Under the pieces are notes generated by a model. That model was not told the DNA's origin. It worked only from the letters and a program-made list of their open reading frames with translations, and searched no databases. A stretch of DNA of 64,000 nt from Lumbricus rubellus (Eukaryota > Annelida > Clitellata > Crassiclitellata > Lumbricidae), in NCBI GenBank assembly GCA_945859605.1, contig OX243816.1:27444424-27508423 (forward strand). Direction: 5' to 3'. Shown here one piece after another: positions 46,601 to 58,403 of this stretch. Each line of letters opens with the position of its first letter. Within the stretch, counting starts at the first letter, position 1. Made by a program: the position numbers and the translations under genes.

Positions 46601-49600
46601 TTCTGTTTGCGTCTATGCCGAAAAACAAGAAGGTTCATACAGAACAGATCCAACTGTGTCGTCGCCTTACTTGTTAGTCACCTTTTCTATTCCAGTTTTT
46701 TTCTATTGAACCAGCATCTAGTCATTTTAATGCTACATGGTGGACTATTTAAGTAATTTCTTTGCCTATGGTAGGTGTGCAACTTGTTTGAAATCATCGG
46801 AAACGATGGTGTGCAATGAAAGAAAAATCCCCCCAAAAATGAAATTATCGGTCATAAACTAAATGCATGATTGAGTGTAGATGAAACATCGTTGTGATAT
46901 GTTTAAACTTGTTCAGTGTATTGTGAAAGGTCTGTTGACATTGTGGTTGCTGTGTTGGGTTCAAGATTTTGGTAGTTGCATTCCAACTCCCATGCAGACA
47001 TGAAATATTTTGCTGAGTATATCTAACAAAGATGTGTTATTAAGTATGGCGTCTTTTTTAGCGCTCTCATCAGGCCATTGCCGTAACTTAATTTTCTAAT
47101 ATTTTAAATATTTGTGTCCGTCAGTTTTGTTTTGCTTCCAAACCTTAGCTTGGATTTCTGTTTTGACTTTCAGTGGAGTTCATGAAGTATGTCATGTGTG
47201 TCAAGGGCCTTCGAAAGGTTGGTTTAATGAATTGCTGTTCTATTGTTAATTCCGTCAATGAGTAATGTGTTTATTTATCATTACAGTTTGTTGTATCAAC
47301 TGTTGTTTCATATAATGCCCATAAAAGGAACTGAATCCCATATGTTACGGTATTATAAATGAAACTTATTGACATTTTTAGATTTTAGAAAAGTTTTAGG
47401 TTGTGTAGAAAATAAAACATTAATAATCTTAGTGAGAAATATTTAACCTGTTTCACTGTTATTTACTTTTTCAGAGATATTCTATTATTCTTGGTACTGA
47501 TTTTTGCATTTTAAAAGAAATGATGGTTAGTGTTATAAGCAAAAATGAACGTTTAAAGTATGTTCTAGACGTTACTGTGCACTGTCCTGTGTTTAGGTAT
47601 TTTATGCAATCCAAGGAATATATTACCAAGCAGAAGTACTTGGTCAGACTGTCACCTGGGTTCAGCCGCACAAAGTGGCCTATCAGGTGTGTTGTTGTCT
47701 TATTTCAGACCAGTTATGGTTTTTATAACTATCAATAAACCAGTTATATTGTTTGTATCTGTCCACAACTTGCAGAACAGACCAGAAATAGCAGGATTTT
47801 AGTCATGGAGATCATCTGCATTTTGAAATACTACAAAACATTTCTTGAGGTTGTTACTTGCCATAGATTGATTTATTGATTGGTGTATTGTGATTATTGG
47901 GATCAGAGCCGACGACGTCATCCTCCTCCAATGGAGGAGGATGACGTCGTTGGCTCTGATCCCCGATCCGCAGCAATGAGGATGGGCACGACGACGACGT
48001 ATTGTGATTGCACTGTTAACCTACTATTGAAGTTTTCATGATTAGGTTAAATGTGTTTAGTTGATAGTTATAAATTACTGCTGAAGGATTTTTATGCAAT
48101 CAGTGAATCTTTTTTCAATGGCAGTGTGCTAATGAAAATTGTTTGTATTAGAACTGTTCTGCATGTTTATTACGAAAGTGAATGGTACTTTGAAACATGT
48201 TATTTTAGAGAAGCATTATTTAATCTAGAATGTAGTTCATGATCTGACAGTCTTTGTCTTCTGTGTATATGCAAATTATGCATTATGCACAAATATATAT
48301 ATATATATATATCTGGACTTTTAGAATTTTTAAAATTTCAATGACTAGGAGAGAAATGTTACATGTCTCTATTTTGTTTCAGCATCCAACCGATGTTGAC
48401 TACAGAATAATGTCAACATTTGTGGAATTCTACTGCTACCTGTTGGGATTTATCAATTTCTCTTTGTACACAAAGCTCGAAGCACATTATCCGCCAGAGG
48501 TTAGTTGATAGAAACATCGATCTGCAATAAAGGAGCTTAACTGACTTCTTTTCTTAATTTAGGCAATGCATGCATTATTTTATCCACAAATCTATGGTGT
48601 TACTTCTTTCTCACTTTCTTCGAGTAGCCATTCTTGTAGTATTTTATTTATACCTTTGTAAGAAATCCTGGAATAAATTTCTGACTTGTATGAAGTGAAA
48701 GCTGCTTTGTTATTGTTTTTGCTTTATAAATACTGGACTGAAAACAGAAAATCAGTTACATATCATAGTAAACAATTTTGTTGATAATAATTGAGAACTT
48801 CTGTCGTTGGTTTCTTTGTGAATCATTTACTTTACGAGCTTTTTACAGGTCTTGCGTTTTACATGAAGTTCAGTTTTATTTAATCTTTTGCAGTGTTGTT
48901 TGAATGCTTTGTCTCATTTTTTTCTGCAGTTGACATTAGACATACCTGAAGACGTCAATACAGAGCTTTGTGTGAAAGATGAATTCTATGATGAGGTTAG
49001 GTGCTGAGTTTAATTAACTATTTGCCATTTTACTAATTAACTATATGCTGGAAATACTTATTGTTATCATGTAGTATGGGGATGCTTTATAATGTGGAGC
49101 ACTCTGTTGTTCAATGTTTCTGCTTTTTGAAATTGATGTAATTAATGGCTTTCTAAGATCTACTTATTATATCGACACACAAGCTTCATGTTGCACACAG
49201 CTTACCATAGAATGAACTTGTAGGTTTTATACTGTCCTAAATTACTTTTTCCAGTCATCTGATGCAAACAAGGAGAAGTGGGAGACGGAGCAGAAGTCAG
49301 TGGAGCAGCTGCAAGCCATTTTCGACGGTCTCAAGTTCTTCATTAACCGAGAAGTTGACCGTGAATCACTGGTCTTCCACATCAGGTTTCAATCTTTCTA
49401 TCATTTCATTGTGAATCAACGGTCTTCCACATCAGGTTTTAATCTTTCTATCCTTTCATCGTGAATCACTGGTCTTCCACATCAGGTTTCAATCTTTCTA
49501 TCATTTCATTGTGAATCAACGGTCTTCCACATCAGGTTTTAATCTTTCTATCCTTTCATCGTGAATCACTGGTCTTCCACATCAGGTTTCAATCTTTCTA

Positions 49601-52600
49601 TCATTTCATTGTGAATCACTGCTTGAATGAATCAGTGCCATATAGATTGGGATTGTTAAACTGACATACTGAAAAATTTTCTTTGCATTAAGCATTTAGT
49701 ATTTTCTACCAAACGCTTGCCAATGTGCAAATGTGATATTATGAGCTTCTTTTGACATGCTTTACTTCATGTAGCTATTCAGGAAGAGGAAGTTTTGAGC
49801 GAAATTTTTGCCAGTTGGGCCTTGCAAAGAGTGCTGCAAGCCATAGCTTGTTTATTGTTTTTCAGAAGACAAGATGAAACTTCTTTTCCTTTATGTAGTG
49901 TTTGCAGAAAATGTGTTTGGAAATGATGGTCAAGTTTAATTTTTTGTCAGAATGTTTGCTGAAGTATGTATAAATCCAGATTTCAAATTTCTTAGACTGT
50001 ACAAGCCATTTTTGCTTTACTTGTGGACATAATTTATTGTGGAATATATTGTATTGATTGGTAATTATAAGCAGCAACATTTTTTGGAGTTTCTATTTAA
50101 TTGCTTAATTTTTAAACAGGCATTTTTGAATTTAACTTTACTTTGTAAATTTATCAGATCGTGTGGAGGTGAGGTTTCTTGGGACAACACTGTTCTCGAA
50201 GGTGCACCATATGATGATGATGATGTAACGATTACTCATCACATCCTCGACAGGAATCAAATCCCTGTTGATGACACCATCTCAAGGTCTGCGATTTGTT
50301 TTATTAATAAGTTGTTATAATGACAACAATGTGTGATGTAATTTGTAGTGGGAATCACATGTAATAAATTTCCATGTAAGCCGTTTTTGCACCCTGTAGT
50401 TCTATATGATACTGACATACAAATATTATGTTCATTATTTTATTTGTTACAAAATCACTTAAAATTGATTTTTATTATCTCTTACTAGTACCTTCAATTG
50501 TTCTGAATCGATGTGCAGCTGTGCTTTCTTCGTTTTGTTATAGTATGAACTGAATTTTCCTGTGTAGTTTCATTGATTTGTGCCATTGTAATGAATTGGT
50601 TGATAATTTGTTACTACGGAAGGAAACATAAGATTAGGCACTGCATCCCTGTTTATGATATTTTTAATTTGTCTAAATTATTCTATTGTGTTCCAGGTGT
50701 TATGTGCAGCCGCAATGGGTTGCCGATTCCATCAATGCAAGGCGTCTGTTGCCGGTCGAGAGTTACGCTCCTGGTGTAACTCTTCCGCCTCACCTGTCTC
50801 CATTTGTGGAAGAGGTTGACGGAGAGTACGTTCCTCCAGAGAAAAGACAACTGATGGGTGAAACCGTTGAAACTGGTATTACGCTCTTCTGTTTTTTCAC
50901 ATATCTTTCTTGATTTGTTTTACGTGGGCGTCGCTGGTGCATTAACTGTCAGTTTTCATGTTTACTGCATCAGTGCTTCATTGTTTATCTTGTGCAAATA
51001 ACAGTATCTTCAGTTCAGTACATAGCATTTGATTTTTATGTGTAGCTGTATCAGTTTCATCGTTTCAGCAAACATTTCAGTCTCTCAACTGTGACGCAGT
51101 CAGCATATACAATGAAACTGTGAATATACTGCAAGACGAATAGGAGAAGAATGAGTATGTGAATATGAATCTGGAATTCGATGCAAGCAGGGCTGTTAAG
51201 TATCGGCAATATTAACAGCCATGCTGTGAAGGTATTTATGGTGTGGATTAAAGATGTGGCTGAAAGCTAATCTTGCAGTGTCAGAATTTTATTCTGAAGT
51301 CAATCCAGTTTTGCTTTGAAATTTCCTTAAGTGCAATTTTTTACTATATGCATATGTTTTCTTTAGTGATTGAGGAAAACAGAGACAGAGCTGTTAAACA
51401 AAAGGACACTGACATCAAAGGGAAGAAAACAACAGAGCAGGAAGAAAAGGTACGTTTAGTCATACATATGTCTTGTCATGATGTACTAGATGTCAGTCAA
51501 ATGTTTTTCAGTTATTAAAATTTTATTTTATGCAAGGTGTCACCCTTTATTCCGAAAATGGAAATGAGGAGCAATGCAATTATGTCCAATGTAGATATCC
51601 ACATTTAGATACAACTGTTACTTGAGTGCAGTCTGTGCTGAAAACACCTACGTTGGTTCTTGATAATGATGTCTGTGGTGAAAGCGGTCAGTGGAAATAA
51701 AACAATGGGAAATGTTCAATCCACATTTCCTCTTATGAGACGAATTTTTTATGAATTATTTGCATGAAATGTGCAGTCCTGTGTTTTATTTGTAAAATCG
51801 TCCTATGTTTTATTCGTAAAATCATCCTATTACTCATAGAACTGAGACATGTTCTCATTACTCAAGCAGTTACTTTTATTCAAAGAGTGACATTCATGTG
51901 TAGGAAATGCACAGTCAAAATCTTTTCCACAACTTGTGCTGTTTTAATCAGTTAATTTTTATGTCTTATTAAAGGAATATTCCATTTAGCTATATTCACA
52001 GATGGAATCTCTTCCGAAATAAACTGATTTTTTTGTCTTACCATTGTTATCATAATCTAATGTTAAACACATGGACAATGATAACAAAGCAAGTTTCATA
52101 TCGCACTAAGCTAAAATATCACCCTATTTTTTTAGTATGTATTATCGTCCATTTTTATCTTCAGTGTTTTGCAGTTTTACTACAACATATTCTATATCAG
52201 AAATACAAAGCTGTTGTTTTACAATTTTGCATGAGTGGACATTTTGTATTGTATTGTATATTCTCGCAGCAATGAAACAAATGTAGATCAGCAGAGTACA
52301 TCATGTATTGTCTATTGCTATGTGCATGATGTCTTGCCAAAGACGGGCATTTGCTTTTAATTGGCATAGGGCGCAAGTGAAATTTAAAGGCATTGTATAA
52401 TTGGCCAAGCCTATCAAATATATATCACAATTACTTAAAGAAATTTTTAACAGTGAAATTTGCATTTTAGGCTTCTAAGGTTGCCGTTGTGGCCGGAAAG
52501 GTGGAGAAAATTGATGCAAGCAAGAAACGGAAAAGAGAGGCAGATGAGGAAACGCATCTGCGAAAAATGATGATTCCAAAGAACCAGCGACGACTCTATT

Positions 52601-53354
52601 CGAAGATAACTTATAAAAACAAGAAGGACTTGCAAGAGGTAAAAATGTTTTCGTTATCTTCTAGCGCAATATACTTCCAAACAGAGTGCATCACATATTG
52701 TATGTCGCTGTGTGCATGATAAGTCTTTGCCAAAGATGGTTGCTCTGTACAGAATGGTTGTAGAAAACGGTTGCTCAGAGACCTTGAGCAAGCTCTTAAC
52801 ATGTTGAACGCCAGGTACGAGTTAACTCGTACTTCAACGAGTCATTTAACATGGCGTGTAAGCGGTCAATGTGTTAATGGTCAGTTGTTCTATACCATCG
52901 ATTGATGATGCTTTGCATTCCATGAATGCTAATAATTAATTAAATAATATTTATGTTTAGAACACACATTTGCATGTCCAGTTGTCCACCTATACCTAGT
53001 CTTAGTTATGGAGCGTTGTACTACATTGTTTACATCACACTAGTACTTAAAACCTTTCAATAGAGCTCTATGTGGTGTATGCTTATTCTGATGTCCAATG
53101 TTGAGAAAATTTCTGTAATTTAGTCTTGAATGCAACCAATTTGTGCTTGTGCAACACTTGAAATTTTTATTCATTCATTTGGAAATTTACATAGCACCAC
53201 TTCAAGGAAACTAAAAAATACGATTTTGTGTTGATGGCGATTATTGTCTTTAGTTTTTGCTTGTAAAATGATGCTGTTGTTGTTTCAGGCAAATGCACTG
53301 AAGGCAAAAAGAACGAAGTACGACAATGAACGGAGAAACAAAGCTCAGAATTGA
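43675..53354 (+). CDS. PES1: Pescadillo ribosome biogenesis factor (15 exons)
   Basis: Exons 43675-43695, 44434-44513, 44870-45023, 45230-45339, 46545-46672, 47174-47217, 47597-47686, 48383-48499, 48930-48995, 49255-49385, 50158-50286, 50697-50875, 51367-51449, 52471-52638 and 53289-53354 join in frame to 521 aa (human 588 aa). Pescadillo is a nucleolar protein of the PES1-BOP1-WDR12 complex needed for large-subunit rRNA processing. The N-terminal domain shows [46 protein letters not shown] and [39 protein letters not shown] is diagnostic. A BRCT domain spans about residues 296-385 ([36 protein letters not shown]), followed by [20 protein letters not shown]. The C-terminal part is Lys/Arg-rich. 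The long acidic stretch of the human protein is much reduced, which explains the shorter length. The start gives MVNRKRK, comparable to the basic N-terminus of other pescadillos. Introns carry a Helitron-like element, a palindromic insert and three tandem repeats. Confidence 0.96.
43879..43990. repeat. Two-copy tandem duplication in PES1 intron 1
   Basis: Two diverged copies of about 60 bp, each starting GTATGTTAAG and ending ATCACGGGA. Confidence 0.75.
45371..45943 (-). mobile_element. Non-autonomous Helitron-like element (573 bp) in PES1 intron 4
   Basis: On the minus strand it starts TCTATATAAATAAAAAAG after a host A and ends GGCCGGGTACAGCTAG before a host T. The last 45 bp (CGCATGGCCGGGTACAGCTAG and the upstream GCTCTTTTCAG) match the 3' end of 23126-23598. 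The interior has a long C/T-rich tract. No protein remnants were found. Confidence 0.8.
46377..46501. repeat. 25-bp tandem repeat, five copies, PES1 intron 4
   Basis: Five near-identical units made of AAGGAGATGCCATCC followed by ATGACATCAT, about 45 bp before exon 5. Confidence 0.96.
47896..47998. mobile_element. 103-bp insert with a 65-bp near-perfect palindrome and 11-bp flanking repeats
   Basis: GTATTGTGATT occurs on both sides (47885-47895 and 47999-48009). Inside, 47899-47963 is an inverted repeat with 32-bp arms (GGGATCAGAGCC...CATCCTCCTCCA) separated by one base, with one mismatch noted. It lies in PES1 intron 7. The flanking repeat suggests an inserted fold-back sequence. A DNA-level hairpin is certain; its origin is not. 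Confidence 0.7.
49361..49620. repeat. 50-bp satellite that starts inside PES1 exon 10
   Basis: 5.2 units of exactly 50 bp in an A-B-A-B-A order (A has CACTGG and TTTCAA, B has CAACGG and TTTTAA). The first 25 bp of unit 1 are the last coding bases of exon 10, ending CATCAG at 49385. The rest of unit 1 starts the intron with the donor GTTTCA. Every further unit therefore repeats the exon end and the splice donor. Confidence 0.95.
52290..52750. repeat. Pair of diverged direct repeats flanking PES1 exon 14
   Basis: A segment with GTGCATGATGTCTTGCCAAAG at about 52290-52360 recurs in related form (GTGCATGATAAGTCTTTGCC) at about 52680-52750. The 168-bp exon 14 lies between them. Confidence 0.55.
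52796..52877. mobile_element. 82-bp TTAA-flanked miniature inverted-repeat element
   Basis: The left end is TTAACATGTTGAACGCC and the right end on the minus strand is TTAACACATTGACCGC, with an inner palindrome GTACGAGTTAACTCGTAC. The size and TTAA edges match the element at 31519-31601. It lies in PES1 intron 14. Confidence 0.65.
53178..53216 (-). mobile_element. SINE 3' tail fragment
   Basis: On the minus strand CTTGAAGTGGTGCTATGTAA, then AAATGAATGAATAAAA, the tail of the SINE family, about 75 bp before PES1 exon 15. Confidence 0.5.
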
Positions 53355-55564
53355 TGTGGAACTCGTCCAAATAATATTTTGTTCATGCTTTCTTCTGTCC
53401 GTTTTTATGTCCTATGGAGATGGGCAGAGACTACGCATAATAAATTAAAAGCAAAACAACTTAAAATGTCTAAAGAAATCTATTACTCAATGCCAATGGA
53501 AAAGTGCTGCATTAAAACCTTTCTCTAAAACCTGCAAAACAAGAGTAGTGCGGTTAATGCAACTATAGGTTATGAAGTTTGTAAATTATCATTTCATCTA
53601 AGACAGTAGGTGTCCCTTGCCCCATTGGTGATGGACACCACATCCATTGAATTGCACTGATGGAAATCTTTCCAGGTTGTCAGTTAATGCTTCACTTGTA
53701 AATTTGGTGCATGCTTGTTTTCTTGCGATAGACACATTCATCAATGTGAATGCTTGTATAACTGATCTAGCATTAAAACAATTGGCTTTTCAGATCATGT
53801 ATTTATTAAACGTGAACACAATGGATAGTCTAGTCTGTTGGATGATTGTTTAAAATTGTGATGACTAGCAGCCATGCAGACTAATTACTCTGAACTAGGG
53901 GAAGAAGTAAGGATTGGTAATTATAGCTCAATTTATCACTTTTTCCCTATACCAAAATTAATATTCCAATCCCCTTCAGTGCAAAAGTCATACATCAGTG
54001 TGCAAGTGAATATTGAAAACAAATTTTAATTACTACCGTAATTCATACTGTAGTGCTCATCAAAGGGACAATAAAATTTACAACATCACCAGATGGCTGT
54101 CATCCAAAAATATAGGCCTATGTATACAGTCCCTATAATAGAACAGATAAAGCGTATAGGCCTACAGAACATTAAAAACATTTAAACACCTGGCTACGAT
54201 TTATATTTTATTCTGTTCTATTAGACTTATATTTCAGTTACTCGTATAAATGACGTATTGTATTGTATTGTACTCTATCAAACCACAGTATAGATAACAA
54301 AGAAGGATGTCAGCTGATGGCATCATTCTCTTTATTGTATATGAAGCTGATTGGTGTTTTCTGTAGCGCCATCCCAGGTAGGTTCAGAGTGCGGTGGCAT
54401 TGTCCCCCGAGAGACAGATTGGTAATAATTTATTATTAGGTTACTATCAATATTATTTTTGCCGAATATTTAATTCGTCTATGCGAGCTCGCAAGGCTTC
54501 TCCCACAGAGGCGGTGCTATACGTAGGCCTACACCAGAGCATGGCAGGGCAAATGCTTTGGTTAAAAGACTTTTCCTAGGTCGTTGCCCTGTCAGAATTT
54601 TTGCCCTGTCCAGAATATCCAATGTTCGGGGCATAGGCCTAGGTCATACAGTTTCTTACTATTGTCAAACTGCACAATCTTTAGTAAAATGAGTCGATCT
54701 TTTCAATGTTCCTTATTAGGCTATAAGGCAAAATGCATTGAGATGTGTAAACGGTTTACTGTGAGGATGGGATGGTGGATTACTCAATCATTCTGATTTC
54801 TGACTGTAGCAGAGGCCGGGAGTGAACGACTGAACCTAGGTCCTACCTGGGACTAATATCGATATTAGTCCCAGGTCCTACTGTTTGTCAATTTATACCA
54901 ACGTCCTTATATTTTTTTATAACAAGCCTTCACAATGACTCGTTTACAACTGCAAGGCCAGATGTCGCAACGCTCGCACTCTGTCGTCACGCACGATTGA
55001 CCGTTCCTCTAAATATAAATTCCTTGGAAATGTTTTTATTATAATTTGCAAGAGGAAATGCGATTTGTTTATATAATATAAATATTATTGTTATTGTTAC
55101 CTAAAAATGAAGTAGCTTGCGCTCTTCATCCTCGTAGATACAGACCTCGTTAAGTGCAGTTTATTCTGGAATTTTATACTTGGTTTGCGTTTGGTAAGTA
55201 TAATAAATCGGAAATAATTCAGAAACGGGTTATTGACGCACATTGGAATTAAAATGTTCTAGGTACTCTGACTTAGAAGTAGCACATTAATGTTATAAGC
55301 GTACTTATTACTGGGTTTACAGCTCAGTGGCCAGTATTAAATTTCGCATTATTAGCCGTCTGGTTTCTTCATGTAGCCTACATAGTTATGGTTCCATATG
55401 TGCAGCATAAAGAAGATAATAAGAGACGCCGTGGTTGCTACCTTGAGAACATGAAGTGCCAAGGAGCATGTTTCATAAAACAGTTCAACATGACACAAGT
55501 GAACTTTTTTCAGGTGAATTAATTCTGCTTTCAGATTCTTCATTGTGACGGACGTGTGTTAGCA
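53355..55564. other. Intergenic region after PES1
   Basis: Apart from the PES1 3' end, no gene was recognised. A perfect 30-bp palindrome lies at 54846-54875 (CCTGGGACTAATATC and its complement). Several TAGGCCTA motifs occur. Confidence 0.45.
53449..53454 (+). terminator. Probable PES1 poly(A) signal AATAAA
   Basis: AATAAA 95 bp after the PES1 stop codon, a normal spacing for a short 3' UTR. Confidence 0.7.
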
Positions 55565-56026
55565 ATGAGTAACTTGAACAACACTTTGGAACCTAGGTGC
55601 ACAAGACGACAAGCAGACATCAATGGCAAAATCACAAATATGCTCGACTCATCTGAGCTGCCTCTTGTTTCTCCTCCACGTCAACGTGCCACGAGAATCT
55701 CATCGAGTCCTGGAGTTCCAGAAAAGAATACCAACCTTGTCAACAGTGCACAGTTTCCTAACACAGCACCAGCACAAAGTCGAAGGCTGTCCGATGTTCC
55801 GTTGAATCCAGGTGAGATCGCAACAAATGTAAATGCGAAGAGAAAACCAGACGATGGCGACGATGGGTTTGAGTGCGGAAATGATTCCAACAACGAAGAT
55901 GATTTGGTGGAGGAATTGAGACATCTCGGAAAGCAACAGATGGCCGAAATGCTGCAGAACAAGCGCAGACTAGAAGAAAAGCTGGAAATGATGACACAGA
56001 AGAATGCAAATAAAAAGCCTGGGTAA
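55565..56026 (+). CDS. Unrecognised ORF with acidic stretch and coiled coil (153 aa or first coding exon)
   Basis: The first ATG at 55565 opens a 153-codon frame. Residues 1-90 are Ser/Pro/Arg-rich and probably disordered. KRKP at 92-95 could be part of a nuclear localisation signal. Residues 96-114 are acidic (DDGDDGFECGNDSNNEDD). Residues 113-145 (VEELRHLGKQQMAEMLQNKR and on) have a heptad pattern typical of a coiled coil. The codon use and charge organisation look like a real protein. The last codons contain a good donor (CCTGG|GTAACT, after 56022), so the frame may continue in a downstream exon. The nearest exon-like piece, about 56212-56253 with donor TGTC|GTGAGT, is out of phase with it. 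No family was recognised. Confidence 0.5.
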   Translation: MSNLNNTLEPRCTRRQADINGKITNMLDSSELPLVSPPRQRATRISSSPGVPEKNTNLVNSAQFPNTAPAQSRRLSDVPLNPGEIATNVNAKRKPDDGDDGFECGNDSNNEDDLVEELRHLGKQQMAEMLQNKRRLEEKLEMMTQKNANKKPG

Positions 56027-56629
56027 CTACTATTATAAATTGTCACATCAATGAAATATATTTAAAACAGGTTTTAATTGGACAATTAAATAGTTACATG
56101 TACAAACTGTATATTCAGTGTTTGTCAGGATACTTTTGAGTACTTAATAAGCAGGAACAACTGTTCTAGTGATGATATATTATTATTCTAGATGAAGAAG
56201 AGTTGTTCCTTCAGCTTGCTGTGAGAGAATGTCGTGAGTATGATGTATTAGCAACTTCGTTTTTCTTATCCTCTATGCGTTGTTGGAGAGATTGAGTGAT
56301 CAAGAAAAATTAGCAAATGGTGGCAATGTTGAGCAATGGCAGACTCTAAGAATCATTTGAAATTATTGGACAGATTTGAGAATGAAGAATCCTAGCAACA
56401 TTGATTTTTTAAATGTGGTTTTGAATGGAAATTTGGAGATTAGAAGTAGTATATATTATTCTGAGAGAAGAGCAGCTCCTGAAGAGGAAACCACGGTTAT
56501 GAAGTGTTAGCAGCATCATTTTCTTGGCCCTGGCATATGAGGGCAGGTGGCCAGTCTTCTACCTTGCTGCCTGATTGTTTCCACCAACAATGTTTAGTTA
56601 TGTTTTAAAAAGCTGAGTACCATTCAAGA

Positions 56630-56822
56630 TTTCTACTCAGAAGTACTCCCGGCTACAGCGCAGACACTGAATCAGAGTTTCACGCCGAAACGCTGAGCAA
56701 TCACGAGTGAAGGATTCTGAGGTCCATACACAGCGGGCCGGTGGCATTAGGTAGATTCGAACCTGCAACCCTCCGGCTGCAAGGCAACGAACATACCCAC
56801 TACAGCACCGTGCCCCCTCCAT
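56630..56822 (-). mobile_element. tRNA-derived SINE, copy 3
   Basis: The minus strand begins GGGGGCACGGTGCTGTAGTG, has the B box GGTTCGAATCT, then the shared body TCCTTCACTCGTGATTGCTC and GAAACTCTGATTCAGTGTCT, and ends near TACTTCTGAGTAG. It is the best preserved tRNA-like head of the three copies. Confidence 0.8.
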
Positions 56823-58303
56823 GCATCAGTTAGCATCAGTTGCACTGGGTGCTAGTAAGGAGATGATTCAGCTTACAATCTTAGTTTACAAGACTTAGTT
56901 ATTACATTAATTCTAAGAATAACTGGGTTTCAGATGGACTTTTCAATTGTTTCCTACAATTTCTCCTAAAGTTATCACTGGCTTAAAAGTTTAAAAGATT
57001 TAGTTGATGCTGATGAGCACCTAAAATGACATGTGAACGTGAAGAGGTTTGGATAGAATTAGGAAAAAAGTTGAGTGCATTTGCCAAGAATCAGTTTAAA
57101 AACCATAATAATTACATTGCACGATGCTGGTAACGCAATATTATTCAAATAGATGTTGGAAATTAAAAATATTGTGTTTTGTTTTGTTGTAGTAACTTGT
57201 ACAATGGTTCGACAAGAAATTCTTTTGCTGGAGATTAGTTTTATTTTGAGTGATAATCGATGAAAGGAAATTGCACAGAACCAATTGTTGTTGTTCTGTT
57301 GGTTTGTGGTTGGTTTTTTCAAGTAAACACATATACATGGGGTTTGCATCAGAATTCGTACCCAAGTAAGTGCAAGAAACACCAACAGCTGCATTTGAAG
57401 CCCAATGCCAATGAACACGTTTTAACTGTATGCATTTTTCTGTGCATGATTTCATTTCTGGTTTTGAAATTTCAAATATTTCTTCAATGGATGGTGTTAG
57501 AAATGTGCATTCGCATTGTCTGGTGCATTATTACCATTCCTCAACACTGTTGGTTTTTGTTCATCCTATGAAATCAAGCAATTTTGTTACTGCATTTCTT
57601 TTCGAAAGACTGCTGGTATGTCATTCCTACCAAAGACATTATTTGTGTTCAGAGTAGACTATACTTGTGTTGGCCAATAATAGAACCATGTAAATGTGGA
57701 TTGTCGTATGAAAAACATGTGGTATCTGATTGCCAGTTGTGTAGGCCAGAGATGTGGGGAGGGAGTGAGTGATTACCTGATATGTGAAATTGGTGTGCTG
57801 TTGTTGTTGCTGTCTTAATCATATAATCAATTAAATGAGTTCTTAGGTGATCTTTTCTGAAAAGACAAGAATTTAAATCGTACTAGAAGTTAACAGAAGT
57901 ACAATCATTGCAGTTGTTACAGGTTTTAGAATAATAAACTCTCTAAAGATTGACGATTGATATAACTTGCAAGTTTTACAAAATTTACATGTGTTGCAAA
58001 TGTTGCAATTATCTTCAGCTAATGGCTGTATCAGTGCTAGACCTATGGGACTGTCCGCATATTATGTACGCATGGAGGAGGAGGAGGAGGTGGGGTCATC
58101 AGAGCTAGGCAATTTGCTTATGAGTGTGTGCGGTGGGGGGGGGGGGGGAGGGTCTTGACAAAATGTTTGTGCGTGAAAAAAATAAATTTATAATTGTGCT
58201 TTTCACAACTGAGGGGATTTAAAATGCATTATTTTGCATATGTGATGTATGGGTGGATCCTATTCTAACTTCGCTGATTGTGTGTGTGTGGGGTGGTGTT
58301 TGT

Positions 58304-58325
58304 GAGAGAGAGAGAGAGAGAGAGA

Positions 58326-58400
<75 letters not shown>
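58304..58400. repeat. (AG)n microsatellite
   Basis: About 97 bp of AG dinucleotides with a single TG interruption. The Ser-Leu and Arg-Glu ORFs here are artefacts. Confidence 0.97.

Positions 58401-58403
<3 letters not shown>

Noticed and set aside
47899..47963. Precursor microRNA
   Set aside because: The arms are almost perfectly complementary with a one-base loop, unlike animal pre-miRNAs, and the segment looks like an insertion.
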